Assembly: GCA_015056485.1 (NCBI GenBank)
Contig: SVGD01000001.1
Coordinates: 133,094 to 197,093, forward strand
Source of the DNA: Clostridiales bacterium
GTDB taxonomy: Bacteria; Bacillota; Clostridia; TANB77; CAG-508
Direction of reading: 5' to 3'
Length of the DNA stretch: 64,000 bases
Made by a program: the position numbers and the translations under genes. The notes under the pieces were generated by a model. The model saw nothing but the letters and a program-made list of their open reading frames with translations. It was not told the origin of the DNA and ran no database searches. Below, piece by piece: positions 54,653 through 63,794 of the stretch. Numbering within the stretch: position 1 is the stretch's first letter; every line of letters starts with the position of its first letter.

Positions 54653-54730
54653 TGTGAGCACCAAAGGGGACGTATTTAATTGGGGACCATATATGGTCAC
54701 CAATTAAATACGTCCCCTTTGGTGCTCACA
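54653..54730. repeat. Long near-perfect palindrome, family C copy 2
   Basis: TGTGAGCACCAAAGGGGACG...CGTCCCCTTTGGTGCTCACA with TATTTAATTGG(G/T)GACC inside; arms of about 36 bp with one mismatch. Lies in the divergent spacer 54538-54823. Confidence 0.85.
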
Positions 54731-54823
54731 GCCATATTCTTTTCTATATTCGATTTTTTTTGACCTTTTTCTTGCAAATTTTTGCTTTGTTATGTATAAT
54801 GAAATTTATAAAGGGGAGATTTT

Positions 54824-55678
54824 ATGTTCGGATTTAGACCTGACGGTAGAAAAATTAAAAATATAGGGCCTTTTTTTAGAGTAATCCCTCATGTCATGAA
54901 AACTAGAAGTGATGCACATGTTTATTACTCTCAAGATATAGCACTTCCTGCATTAGATGCTTATATTGATAAAGTTGAAAAAGAAAAAGGTATTAGGCTT
55001 TCTTATATGAATATTATTTACGCAGCATTAGTTAGAATAATAGCTGAAAAACCTTGTTTAAATAGATTTGTAGTTAATGGTAGAACTTTTGCTAGAAAAG
55101 GAATTTATATTTCTCTTGCAATAAAAAAAGAAATGTCTGAAACTATTGAAGAAACTACTGTAAAACTATTATTTGATGGTACTGAAAATATTTTTCAAAT
55201 AAAAGAAAAATTAGATAAAATCATCACAGAAAATAAAGATTTATCAGCTGAAAACAGCACTGACAAATTAGCAAAAGTTTTATCTCATGTACCTAATTTT
55301 ATTATGAAAGCAGCAGTTAATACCTTAATGTGTTTAGATAAACATGGTTTAATGCCAATGTCTATTATTAATGCAAGTCCTTTCCATACTTCAGCATTTT
55401 TAACAAATGTGGGTTCTTTAGGACTTGATGCTATCTATCATCATATATATGATTTTGGAACTTGCGGAATGTTTGTAGCTATGGGTAAAAAGAAAAAAAG
55501 TTTCATTTATGATGAAGAAACAATTAAAGAAGAAAAATCAATTTCTCTTGCATTAGTTGCAGATGAAAGAATATGTGATGGTTTTTACTATGCTACTGCA
55601 ATGAAATTGTTTTTTAAATATTTAAAGAAGCCTGAATTGTTAGAAACAAATATTGAAAGAAAAGAAGATGTAAAATAG
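54824..55678 (+). CDS. CAT-superfamily acyltransferase-like protein lacking the catalytic His
   Basis: 284 residues of the 2-oxoacid dehydrogenase acyltransferase/chloramphenicol acetyltransferase fold (MKTRSDAHVYYSQDI near 25; NRFVVNGRTFARKGIYISLAIKKEM in parts near 80-105; FLTNVGSLGLDAIYHHIYDFG near 190-210). The HxxxDG catalytic motif reads DERICDGFYYA near 246, Glu replacing His (DHRxxDG in the family). No lipoyl domain. Likely a non-catalytic or altered-function relative. Confidence 0.75.
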   Translation: MFGFRPDGRKIKNIGPFFRVIPHVMKTRSDAHVYYSQDIALPALDAYIDKVEKEKGIRLSYMNIIYAALVRIIAEKPCLNRFVVNGRTFARKGIYISLAIKKEMSETIEETTVKLLFDGTENIFQIKEKLDKIITENKDLSAENSTDKLAKVLSHVPNFIMKAAVNTLMCLDKHGLMPMSIINASPFHTSAFLTNVGSLGLDAIYHHIYDFGTCGMFVAMGKKKKSFIYDEETIKEEKSISLALVADERICDGFYYATAMKLFFKYLKKPELLETNIERKEDVK

Positions 55679-55683
55679 AGTAA

Positions 55684-55713
55684 AAAAAAGATTGCAAAAG
55701 CAATCTTTTTTTC
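55684..55713. terminator. Bidirectional terminator
   Basis: AAAAAGATTGCAAAAGCAATCTTTTT between convergent genes. Confidence 0.85.
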
Positions 55714-57347
55714 TATTTCTGCAATATGTAACCACCAAGAGACACTAATATAATTTCATTATTTGTTTTATAATATTGTAAATTGAAGCTTGTTAAATAT
55801 AAATCCTTATTGTCATCTAATTTAATAATTCTATTTTCTGTTATATACTCCTTAACATCTTGTTCTTTAGAATTATTCACTTCTATAATATCTGTAACCG
55901 CATCTTTTATATCTGTTTTTATTATAAAATTCCCATTATAATCATCAAATTGAACCATTGTATTATTAGAACTGTTTCTTTGATTTACTTTAATTATTGT
56001 CGAATACTCTTTTACGTTTATATAATCTGTATTTTCATAAAAATAAATATGTTCAACATGTGATACTGCTGAATATCCATAATACTCTTTTAATTCATCT
56101 GCAAGATTTCCTTTTTCAATATATTCAGGAATATATTTTTCTCCATTATTATATTTTAAATATTTATATGAACTTATAGCTTTTTGCTTATATTCAATTT
56201 CTAATTCTTTTATATTTGTATCTTCTTTAATATATTTAGTTAATATTACTCTTTGGCTAAAATAAGAAATATTATTATAATTAAGTGGTGTTATAAATAA
56301 TATAAAAATTGCAGCTGCTAAATATATAAGAATTTGTGATAAATATTTTTTATTTTTAACAACAGACAATATTAAAGCTACTATTTGTAAAATAATGACT
56401 CCAATTCCTAAACATCTTATTGGTGTTATTCCAAATCCATTTATTCTCATTCCTAAAGAAATAATTTCTAATATTATAAATGGCATATATAAATAAGGCA
56501 GTAATTTTGTAATTGTACTTATGACTTTTCCCTCATTTTTATAGTTTTCCGCAATTGTCCATGTTGGAAATGCAAACATAAACATTATAGCTAATATTCT
56601 AAATATAACATTTGAAGGCATTTCACCTAATACTAAAATTTTTATAATATATATGTAAATAATTAAAATTCCTATACTTATTAAAGGTAATAAAGCAAAT
56701 TTAACTAATCCTTTTATAAAAATATTTACTTCTTTTTTCTTTAAATTTGATATAGAAATTACTATAGCAGGTATATAAAATAATCCTAATAATAATATTT
56801 GTGTCGTTAAGAAAACATCCCAAAATCCATTATTTAATATAAGTTCTACAAATACAAAACTTAGTAATGTTATTCCTACACTTAATACAACATAAACTAT
56901 TGTAGCATTAAAAATATTTGCTAATACTTTTAAAATGTATTCACTAAAATTTAATTTTTCTTTTTTTAATATAACATATGAAGCCATAATTATCATAATG
57001 GAAACAAAACCAACAAATATTCTTATTGCATTTTCTTGTAGTACATTACCTATATTATCATTAAAGATAATCAAAGAAAAAACAAGTGATATTATTCCGG
57101 AAACTATATATCCTAATATTTTAAAAAGCTTTTTATTAAATAATGTTTCTACGAAAAAACAACTTACACTAAACGCAATTCCAAAAATTAAAACATTTGA
57201 AATTATTTTAATATCTGTTGTTATAAAAACTGCTAAAATCAATGTAACAAGTATTATAGTTGTAAATGTAACAGGCTCTTTTTTTAAACTTTCTTTTAAA
57301 CTATCAGAAATTCTCGAAATGAATGTTTTTAATTTATTCATGAACAT
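55713..57347 (-). CDS. DUF4153 membrane protein
   Basis: 544 residues with about ten hydrophobic helices in the first 370 and a soluble C-terminal domain. RINGFGITPIRCLGIGV near 300-316 matches the DUF4153 signature R-x2-x-G-x-T-x2-R, and FPTWTIAENY precedes it. Role unknown. ATG at 57341 behind GAAGGGATG is as likely as 57347. Confidence 0.72.
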   Translation of the reverse strand: MFMNKLKTFISRISDSLKESLKKEPVTFTTIILVTLILAVFITTDIKIISNVLIFGIAFSVSCFFVETLFNKKLFKILGYIVSGIISLVFSLIIFNDNIGNVLQENAIRIFVGFVSIMIIMASYVILKKEKLNFSEYILKVLANIFNATIVYVVLSVGITLLSFVFVELILNNGFWDVFLTTQILLLGLFYIPAIVISISNLKKKEVNIFIKGLVKFALLPLISIGILIIYIYIIKILVLGEMPSNVIFRILAIMFMFAFPTWTIAENYKNEGKVISTITKLLPYLYMPFIILEIISLGMRINGFGITPIRCLGIGVIILQIVALILSVVKNKKYLSQILIYLAAAIFILFITPLNYNNISYFSQRVILTKYIKEDTNIKELEIEYKQKAISSYKYLKYNNGEKYIPEYIEKGNLADELKEYYGYSAVSHVEHIYFYENTDYINVKEYSTIIKVNQRNSSNNTMVQFDDYNGNFIIKTDIKDAVTDIIEVNNSKEQDVKEYITENRIIKLDDNKDLYLTSFNLQYYKTNNEIILVSLGGYILQK

Positions 57348-57446
57348 CCCTTCTTTCCCTTAGAATTATATATTATGAAACAAGATAATTCAAGAAAAAG
57401 AATTCCTATCTTCTATATGGATATTTCTTGGAAATGCTAACAAAAA

Positions 57447-57489
57447 AGGCAGGTCATAATAGAACTCTATCATGACCTGTCTTTTTTTG
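57447..57489. terminator. Bidirectional terminator
   Basis: AAGGCAGGTCATAATAGA...TCTATCATGACCTGTCTT with T run; ends the 57490 gene. Confidence 0.8.
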
Positions 57490-58098
57490 TTAATAATGTT
57501 CATGTTCAACAAAATATCTGTACACCTCATAGAGGATTTCCTGAAAAGGATACCAATCCATTGCAGCCTGAATCTCAGTATATACCGATGTGCAATCCTC
57601 TCGTTCATTATCTCTTGGTTTTAACCATCTCCCACCTTTTGGTCTCTTTGAAAATGGCAATCTACATCCTTCAGTAAGAGAGTGTAATTTGCATGGAGAA
57701 TATTCATCCAAATCAAGAATATCAATTACTCCAGCATTTACATTCCTTACCCTTATATAAATGAGACCTTCTGCCGCTAAAAGCTTTTCCAAAGACACCC
57801 TCTTATTTAACTCCGTTAAATTCGATGGTATTGGTTCAACATCAACAGCTCCATATTTCTTGGAATGTATTCTTCTATGCTCTATTGATGCATATCCTCT
57901 TTTCAAGAAATGTATAAGATATTTTATTCGTTCTTCTTTTGAGAAATCATTTTTTAACACGTAAAAATCTTCCGGTGAATAAGAACATCCAGAAGATTGA
58001 CAGCAACCTCCTTTACAAATTGAACATTGCTCACAGTTAATAAAAATCTTCCGCTCGTCAAGACCTCTTAAAACAAAATTAACGCTACCCATTTCCAT
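57490..58098 (-). CDS. Cysteine-cluster protein of unknown function, atypical composition
   Basis: 202 residues. A dense cluster CEQCSICKGGCCQSSGC at 21-37 and later Cys residues (PCKLH, GCRLPF, DCTSV near 136-165) suggest metal or Fe-S binding, somewhat like YkgJ-type CxxCxxxCC proteins. The gene uses codons rare elsewhere in the window, including an in-frame CGG Arg (58053-58055 region, GAG CGG AAG). AAAGGAGG before ATG. Probably acquired by transfer. No function assigned. Confidence 0.6.
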   Translation of the reverse strand: MEMGSVNFVLRGLDERKIFINCEQCSICKGGCCQSSGCSYSPEDFYVLKNDFSKEERIKYLIHFLKRGYASIEHRRIHSKKYGAVDVEPIPSNLTELNKRVSLEKLLAAEGLIYIRVRNVNAGVIDILDLDEYSPCKLHSLTEGCRLPFSKRPKGGRWLKPRDNEREDCTSVYTEIQAAMDWYPFQEILYEVYRYFVEHEHY

Positions 58099-58273
58099 TT
58101 CATATTCCTCCTTTAAACATGTAGTATAAATGGATAATTGTTCTGCTGGATATCTTTTTATATGTTATCATAATTTACATAAAAAATCAACTATATAGTA
58201 TTGTATAGGTTATAATTATATTTTCTTGATTTTTTATGTAAATCATTGTATAATATATTATAATTTATTTATG

Positions 58274-58362
58274 TAGTGTTTTCAAAAAACTTTTTGAATT
58301 CAATAAACAAAGCGAATTGATTTGTAATTGAATAAAAAGCTTTTTGGAAGCACTATAATTTT
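58274..58362. repeat. Imperfect inverted repeat upstream of the 58377 gene
   Basis: TAGTGTTTTCAAAAAACTTTTTGAATTCAAT and ATTGAATAAAAAGCTTTTTGGAAGCACTA face each other across 25 bases; 58099-58376 has no gene. Confidence 0.6.
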
Positions 58363-58376
58363 TTGGAGGTATATAA

Positions 58377-58862
58377 ATGTCATTAAAAAAATTATTAGGC
58401 TCCTGTGCAAATGGAATTAAAGTTTTTGATAGGCCGAATTCCCATTCCAATGTACATTCTGTATCAATTGCACTTATCAAAGAAGCACTTTTAAAAATTT
58501 CTCCCAATAAAAATTTTGTGGTAGAAGTTATTAACTTCAATCGCATAATTGGAAAAACAAATTGTGTTTCTGTTGATAAAACAGATACTGTTGTAATGGC
58601 ATATCGTCATGGACGGAAAGGTCCTACCCCTATGGTACTTAACAGAGAACCCGAAGACTGTTCCAGTCTTACAGTAATTCTTAAAAAAGACCATAATTCT
58701 GGAAACTATATTTTAATTACTGCCTTCTTTGGAGATTCATCTGAAAAAGAACCTTGGGACCCTTCAATCATTTCTGGCTCAGAAGAACATCAGAAAGCTA
58801 AAGATTTTTGGGCAACTCATGCACTTGTTTACGACCCTAGTACAATTGCACAAATGGCTTAG
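58377..58862 (+). CDS. Unknown 161-residue soluble protein, atypical composition
   Basis: No family assigned. Compact alpha/beta protein with MAYRHGRKGPTPMVL near 76-90, SSLTVILKKD near 98 and LITAFFGDSSEKEPWDP near 114-130; the RxGR...LITAFxG...EPWD pattern reminds me of small toxin-like or phage/ICE-borne proteins but I cannot confirm that. Contains an in-frame CGG (GGA CGG AAA, 58614-58616) that must be read as sense to keep the frame. GGAGG before ATG, terminator right after. Confidence 0.6.
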   Translation: MSLKKLLGSCANGIKVFDRPNSHSNVHSVSIALIKEALLKISPNKNFVVEVINFNRIIGKTNCVSVDKTDTVVMAYRHGRKGPTPMVLNREPEDCSSLTVILKKDHNSGNYILITAFFGDSSEKEPWDPSIISGSEEHQKAKDFWATHALVYDPSTIAQMA

Positions 58863-58890
58863 GGAGTGTTTATAACACTCCCTTTTTATT
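58861..58890 (+). terminator. Terminator of the 58377 gene
   Basis: GGGAGTGTTTATAACACTCCCTTTTT overlapping the stop codon. Confidence 0.85.
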
Positions 58891-58916
58891 ATGTGTGACG
58901 TAAATCGTCGCACATA

Positions 58917-58951
58917 ATAAAAAGAGATGAATTTAAAAATTCATCTCTTTT
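58917..58951. terminator. Hairpin AAAAGAGATGAATTT...AAATTCATCTCTTTT
   Basis: Strong symmetric stem between the 58377 gene and the HD gene; can terminate the HD gene on the minus strand. Confidence 0.65.
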
Positions 58952-59049
58952 GGTGCGGATGAAGTAGTTATCTACAACTTTTGACTTTCTTATTTGTCAT
59001 TTCCTATATTTGTTATAATTTGGATTTTAAGAAAAGTCAATATTTAAAA

Positions 59050-59691
59050 TTAAATTACTCCTTGATTCTTCAATTCATTTATATAAGTTCTTTGTGTATC
59101 TATAAATAACTTTTTATCTAATAATAGTTTCCTAATTTCTTTTAAAAAATTTTCATATTCTTCATCTTTAAAGAAAAATTTAGCATAACCATTTTCTCCA
59201 AATTTCATATTAAGATGTTTATATGCTCTTTCAAAAAGTTCTTCATCATTAAGGTTAGGTTCAAGTTTTTTTCCATAAGTATAACTTCTTCTTAAACAAG
59301 CTTCTACAGTATTATTTCTATCAGCCGTTGAAACTATTTTCCCATAGATGCTTCTAGGTTCATTCTCTGCGGATGCTCTATGATCTTCGATAGCTTCTTT
59401 AATAATGTTCAACTCTTCCTCAGAGAAAAATTTTTTTAAATTTTCGTCTCTCGACATTATTTCTCCTGAGACAATTTCATGTTTTTTAGAATCTATATAA
59501 TGTCCAATATCATGATAGGCTGCAATTGTATAAACCATATTATAATTTATATTAGGTAGAGTGTAAGCAAATTTGAAACTTCTTTTAATAACATATTTTA
59601 TATGGTCAATATTATGTGCTGGCTCATTTTTACAATATTCAGGAAATATATTTGTCTCGATATAATCTTTTAAATCACGGTTTATTTTCAT
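59050..59691 (-). CDS. HD domain phosphohydrolase
   Basis: About 213 residues. Metal-binding HD set: H in AHNIDHIKYV near 24, AAYHDIGHY near 58-66 (HD pair), and IEDHRAS near 105 with TADRNN near 124. Cytosolic; substrate unknown, possibly a nucleotide. ATG at 59691 is better spaced from AAGGA than the in-frame TTG at 59697. Native codon use. Confidence 0.8.
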   Translation of the reverse strand: MKINRDLKDYIETNIFPEYCKNEPAHNIDHIKYVIKRSFKFAYTLPNINYNMVYTIAAYHDIGHYIDSKKHEIVSGEIMSRDENLKKFFSEEELNIIKEAIEDHRASAENEPRSIYGKIVSTADRNNTVEACLRRSYTYGKKLEPNLNDEELFERAYKHLNMKFGENGYAKFFFKDEEYENFLKEIRKLLLDKKLFIDTQRTYINELKNQGVI

Positions 59692-59903
59692 AATCAAATT
59701 TTCCTTTTACTTTTTTATCTTATTTAGATTATCTTAGCACAGATTATAATAAATATCTATATATAAAAACAATATTTTAATACGCAATAAATTAGACTTT
59801 GACTTGTCATAAGTCTTAACCCCCCTGAGAGTTTTTACATACTGTCAAAAATCGTGTAGCTCTACGAGGTAGTACACATTCGAATCCGGCTTTTAAATAA
59901 AAG

Positions 59904-59932
59904 AAAAAAGCATTGCTTTTGCAATGCTTTTC
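59904..59932 (-). terminator. tRNA-Leu terminator
   Basis: GCATTGCAAAAGCAATGC followed by T6 on the minus strand, directly behind the tRNA 3' end. Confidence 0.85.
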
Positions 59933-59934
59933 TC

Positions 59935-60024
59935 TGGTGCAGATGGCCGGAATCGAACCGGCACGGGAGGTAAGTCCCGCAGGATTTTAAGTCCTGTGCG
60001 TCTGCCAGTTCCGCCACATCTGCA
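59935..60024 (-). tRNA. tRNA-Leu (UAA)
   Basis: 90 nt with encoded CCA. Acceptor TGCAGAT pairs with ATCTGCA; anticodon stem CAGGA/TCCTG holds loop CTTAAAA with anticodon TAA, which reads UUA and UUG; long variable arm CGGGACTTACCTCCCG; T arm CCGGTTCGATTCCGG. UUA is the main Leu codon of this genome. A compositionally foreign pgi lies next to its 5' side. Confidence 0.95.
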
Positions 60025-60225
60025 TCTAATGTGTTTTATGTGTTGCCACATTTTTCACTGGCAAGTGTTATTATACTACTTTTATATTTAATATGTCAAT
60101 ATCTTTTTTAAATTTTTTATTCGATTTACATAAATTGTTGCATTCTCATGTTTTTTTTGATATAATGTGATGCGTAACTGTAAATCGCAGTTAACATTAT
60201 ATTTCTGAAAGGAATGAAGAAAAAC

Positions 60226-61506
60226 ATGTCAACCGCATCTACTCTCAAATTTTTCGCAACTGACAAACCCGAAATCGCCCCTGCAATAAAAGCAGGCTAT
60301 GAAACCCTTGTGAACGGCACAGGCGCTGACGCACATATGCGTGGCTGGATGAACTGGGCTGCACCTTATCTTAAGTCCGAGGAATATGCTCGGCTTAAAA
60401 CAACTGCTGCAGACATAATCAAGAATTTCAAACACGCTATCGTCATCGGTATCGGCGGCTCCTATCTCGGAGCAAAAGCAATTATTGACGCTGAATGCGG
60501 CGATGTAAATGCCTTTGATTTGCCTTGGCGTACCAAAATTCATTTTGTTGCATCGCTCAGCTCCAAAGAATGGAACAACATCGAACACATCATCGGAAGC
60601 GACTCTTTCTGCATTATCTATATAAGTAAGAGTGGCACAACGCTTGAACCCGGTCTGGCCCTGCGCTATTTCTACGAATTGCACAAAAATATTCACGGCA
60701 AAGAGCCTACAGTTTATGCAATAACCGATAAGTGTAAAGGCACCGGCCGCGCTCTTGCAGATGAACACGGTTGGGAAACATTCGTAATTCCTGACAATAT
60801 CGGCGGAAGATATTCAGTGTTTACACCTGTTGGCTTGCTGCCTATTGCAATTGCAGGTATCGATACTGACAAAATCCTCAACGCTGTTGCAGCTGCAGAT
60901 GAGCTTTGTTCATCTACCCTCGACAATCCGGCCGTTGACTACGCTAACTGGCGTTATGAACAGTACCAGAACGGATGTATCGTTGAAATGATGCCGGTCA
61001 ATAACCCCGAGCTCAGGTTTTTTGCCGAATGGTGGAAGCAGCTTTACGGCGAAAGCGAAGGCAAAGATTTTGAAGGCATGGTTCCTGACAGCGCTGTATT
61101 CTCAATGGATTTGCATTCATTGGGTCAGTATCTCCAGGAAGGATTGAGAGAAATTATGTGCGAGACCTTTTTCATATGGAACGATTCCATTAAGGTCACA
61201 TTCCCTGAGTCTGACCTTAAAGACGGTCTTGACTATCTTGCAAACCGCTCACTCTCTGAAGTCAATAACGCAGCCATGGAAGGCAGCTATTTCGCACATT
61301 CATCAATCGGTGATGCCCCGAATGAATGCAGCAAATTCATTTGCGAAGCAGGCATTGAAAACCTTGCTTATGCTATGCAGATTTTTGAATGGGCATGTCC
61401 CATCGGCTGTTATGCACTCGAAGTAAATCCCTTCAATCAGCCCGGCGTTGAAGCATACAAAAAGCAGGTTAAGGCAATTCTTGCCGAAGGTTCAGTTAAT
61501 TCCTAA
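60226..61506 (+). CDS. pgi: Glucose-6-phosphate isomerase, foreign composition
   Basis: Glycolytic isomerase, 426 residues. SKSGTTLEPGL near 140-150, GGRYSVFTPVGLLP near 200-213 (PGI signature 1 GGRYSVFTxxGLLP), and AFFAEWWKQLYGESEGKD-type region near 265-283 are intact. G+C is far above the rest of the window, with GGC, CTC, GAC, CCC codons and one in-frame CGG read as Arg in YARLKTT. Start: ATG at 60214 is too close to AAAGGA, so 60226 is preferred. Its own GC-rich terminator follows. Clear sign of transfer from a higher-G+C relative. Confidence 0.95.
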   Translation: MSTASTLKFFATDKPEIAPAIKAGYETLVNGTGADAHMRGWMNWAAPYLKSEEYARLKTTAADIIKNFKHAIVIGIGGSYLGAKAIIDAECGDVNAFDLPWRTKIHFVASLSSKEWNNIEHIIGSDSFCIIYISKSGTTLEPGLALRYFYELHKNIHGKEPTVYAITDKCKGTGRALADEHGWETFVIPDNIGGRYSVFTPVGLLPIAIAGIDTDKILNAVAAADELCSSTLDNPAVDYANWRYEQYQNGCIVEMMPVNNPELRFFAEWWKQLYGESEGKDFEGMVPDSAVFSMDLHSLGQYLQEGLREIMCETFFIWNDSIKVTFPESDLKDGLDYLANRSLSEVNNAAMEGSYFAHSSIGDAPNECSKFICEAGIENLAYAMQIFEWACPIGCYALEVNPFNQPGVEAYKKQVKAILAEGSVNS

Positions 61507-61516
61507 GCAGAAACAA

Positions 61517-61540
61517 AGCACGGGGCTTGTCCCCGTGCTT
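61517..61540 (+). terminator. pgi terminator
   Basis: AGCACGGGGCTTGTCCCCGTGCTT with a following T-rich stretch. Confidence 0.85.
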
Positions 61541-61550
61541 AATCTTTTAT

Positions 61551-62615
61551 TTAATATTCCCACCATAATCCTTGTGTTTTTAATTCAATCACTTTTGCAT
61601 TGTGTTCTTCATTTGTTTTGGTAAAATATAATTTTCCATTTTTATCTGCTACAAAGAATATATAATCTGTATTATTTGGCTCAAGTGCCGCTTCTATACT
61701 TGACCTACTTACAGTGCTCATTGGCCCTATTGGCAATTTACCTTCCATATTTGGACCTCTTGTATTATATGGATTATATGCATCTATTTCTCTTTGATAT
61801 AAATCTCTTTCACTCATATCAACTTTTATAGCATAATATGTTGTTACATCACTTTGTATTGCCATATTAGAATTTAATCTATTGTATATTACACTTGCTA
61901 CATCTTTTCTACCTTCTTGTGTCATCGATTCTGTTTCTATTATTGAAGCTATTGTTAAAATTTCATGTATTGAATACTCACTATCTTCGATTTCTTCTTT
62001 ATAATCCTCCAAAACAATTCCCATTTGGTCTAACATTTTTTCAAGGATTTCTCTTACTTCTACATCTTTATTTTTTATCGCATATGTGTCTGGGAAAAGG
62101 TATCCTTCTAGGGAATAATATATGTTTTCATCCTTGATGTCATCTTCTAAGAACCAATATTTACCTATTAAATAGTTTATATATTCATCATCTTCAAGAA
62201 CAGCCAATACTTCATCATAAGTGTTATTAGTTTTTTCTGCTATTGTATTTGCTATCCATCTAAAATTTTTACCTTCTATAAAAGTTATTGTTACTTGGTT
62301 TGGATCATGCATTATTCCTGTTTTTAGCATTTCTGTAATTTCTTTTACACTCATACTTTCTTTTAAATAATATGTTCCAGCTTGAAATCCTGAAACTTTA
62401 TTTAGTTTTACATATATTTTAAAAGCTGTTTCACTTTTAATAATATTGTTTTCCTTTAAAATCTCTGCAATACCACTTGAACCTGTTCCTATAGGAATTG
62501 TTACTTCCTTTTCTTTTATATTACTAGATTTTGGTGATACGGAAATAAAATACCATAAAACTATTCCTATAATTATTATTAATAATAGTATTAAAATTGC
62601 TCTTATTTTTTTCAT
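61551..62615 (-). CDS. mltG: Endolytic murein transglycosylase MltG
   Basis: YceG-like membrane enzyme that cuts nascent glycan strands. N-terminal transmembrane helix (5-24), LysM-like segment IPIGTGSSGIAEILKENN near 41-58, catalytic Glu in ILTIASIIETESMT near 215-228, and NTRGPNMEGKLPIGPMSTVSRSSIEAAL near 285-312 with the SNPG-like Y-N-T motif. 354 residues. Downstream of the wall-associated gene by nine bases. Confidence 0.93.
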   Translation of the reverse strand: MKKIRAILILLLIIIIGIVLWYFISVSPKSSNIKEKEVTIPIGTGSSGIAEILKENNIIKSETAFKIYVKLNKVSGFQAGTYYLKESMSVKEITEMLKTGIMHDPNQVTITFIEGKNFRWIANTIAEKTNNTYDEVLAVLEDDEYINYLIGKYWFLEDDIKDENIYYSLEGYLFPDTYAIKNKDVEVREILEKMLDQMGIVLEDYKEEIEDSEYSIHEILTIASIIETESMTQEGRKDVASVIYNRLNSNMAIQSDVTTYYAIKVDMSERDLYQREIDAYNPYNTRGPNMEGKLPIGPMSTVSRSSIEAALEPNNTDYIFFVADKNGKLYFTKTNEEHNAKVIELKTQGLWWEY

Positions 62616-62624
62616 ACATTTCTC

Positions 62625-63641
62625 CTATTTTACTATGTAATCTACAATATTTTTTAAACTCTTTGTTTTATTTACATCATCTGATTTTAATGCCACTGAA
62701 ACTCCGATTTCTCTTAATCTTGGGGTAATTTCTGTCATAAATCTAACAAATGATTCACTTTTCGAATTTGAATAAATAATTATTCCTTTAGGATTTTCAG
62801 ATAAAATAAAACTAACTATAGTATTTATACTTTGTACCCTTGCTTCATAATCATTTAACATATCTTCTTTAAAATTCTCTTCTTTTATTTTTAGCCATCC
62901 ATTAATTTCATTATCAGAAATTAGCTTTGATTCTGTTTCTCTATCTATTTCTTGTCTTACAACATATTCATTTGTAATTATTGAATTTTTTATATATCCT
63001 ACAATCCCTGTTTTTGTTCTTATTTTAATCCATCCATTAGTACTATCTTTATAATATGATATTTGTTCTCCAGTTTTTAATTCTTCTAGTGTTTGAGAAA
63101 ATGCTCTCATTTTTGATTTTACACTAGTATTTTTTGCAATTGTTGCCCTTGTTAATTTTTTATCTATTTCATCTATTGTAACAATATCTGTTTCCGGAAT
63201 ATAGTCAACTTCTATATTATAAACTAATTCCATATCAGATATTGGTAAATATAACATTCCTTCTTTTCTTATTAATTTTCCTAAAATATTTTTTGTTGTA
63301 TCATTAATAACCATATTATTATCATCTAATTTTAAAGTCGCTACTTTTGTTCTTGATGTTGTTATTATTTGTTTGTAATTTTCATCATAAATTATGGAAT
63401 CATCAAATAAATTTTTAACATCTTCATAGGAAATATATACAACATCATTTTCATCAATCCATACATTATTAACAAGTTCTTCTGTTATATCTTCATCTCC
63501 TATTACTAAATTAGTAATTCCTTCTGTTTTATCTCTTTTAAAACCAGGCATAACATCTAATAATCTGGCAACAATAAGTAAAGCAAATACACAAATTGCT
63601 ATATTTCTTATAAATCTTAATTTGTATTTTTTATGTTTCAT
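62625..63641 (-). CDS. Membrane-anchored stalk/SH3 domain protein
   Basis: About 338 residues from ATG at 63641 (AGGAGAAG upstream; a longer frame starts at 63677 without a good site). One N-terminal helix (about 12-30), a copper-amine-oxidase-N/stalk-like domain (YISYEDVKNLFDD near 73; GMLYLPISDMELVYNIEV near 130-147), an SH3-like segment (NGWIKIRTKTGIVGYIKNS near 200-218) and a C-terminal alpha/beta piece (GIIIYSNSKSESFVRFM). Likely cell-wall associated; co-transcribed with mltG. Confidence 0.7.
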   Translation of the reverse strand: MKHKKYKLRFIRNIAICVFALLIVARLLDVMPGFKRDKTEGITNLVIGDEDITEELVNNVWIDENDVVYISYEDVKNLFDDSIIYDENYKQIITTSRTKVATLKLDDNNMVINDTTKNILGKLIRKEGMLYLPISDMELVYNIEVDYIPETDIVTIDEIDKKLTRATIAKNTSVKSKMRAFSQTLEELKTGEQISYYKDSTNGWIKIRTKTGIVGYIKNSIITNEYVVRQEIDRETESKLISDNEINGWLKIKEENFKEDMLNDYEARVQSINTIVSFILSENPKGIIIYSNSKSESFVRFMTEITPRLREIGVSVALKSDDVNKTKSLKNIVDYIVK

Positions 63642-63794
63642 TCTACTTCTCCTAAATATTTTTTTATAGTATATCACAAAAACTTACATAATAAATCATT
63701 TTTTTTAAATTTTTATATTTTTTTTGCTTGATATTTTTCCCTAAGCGTGGTAATATATTAGAGTATGTTTATTTTTAAGAAAGGTTGGGATTTT

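Noticed and set aside
59860..59890. ATTCGAATCC next to tRNA-Leu, like a tRNA T loop
   Set aside because: No matching T stem, anticodon arm or acceptor could be built around it; at best a remnant.
60229..60926. Minus-strand frames inside pgi
   Set aside because: Open only because of the high G+C of pgi; no start signals.
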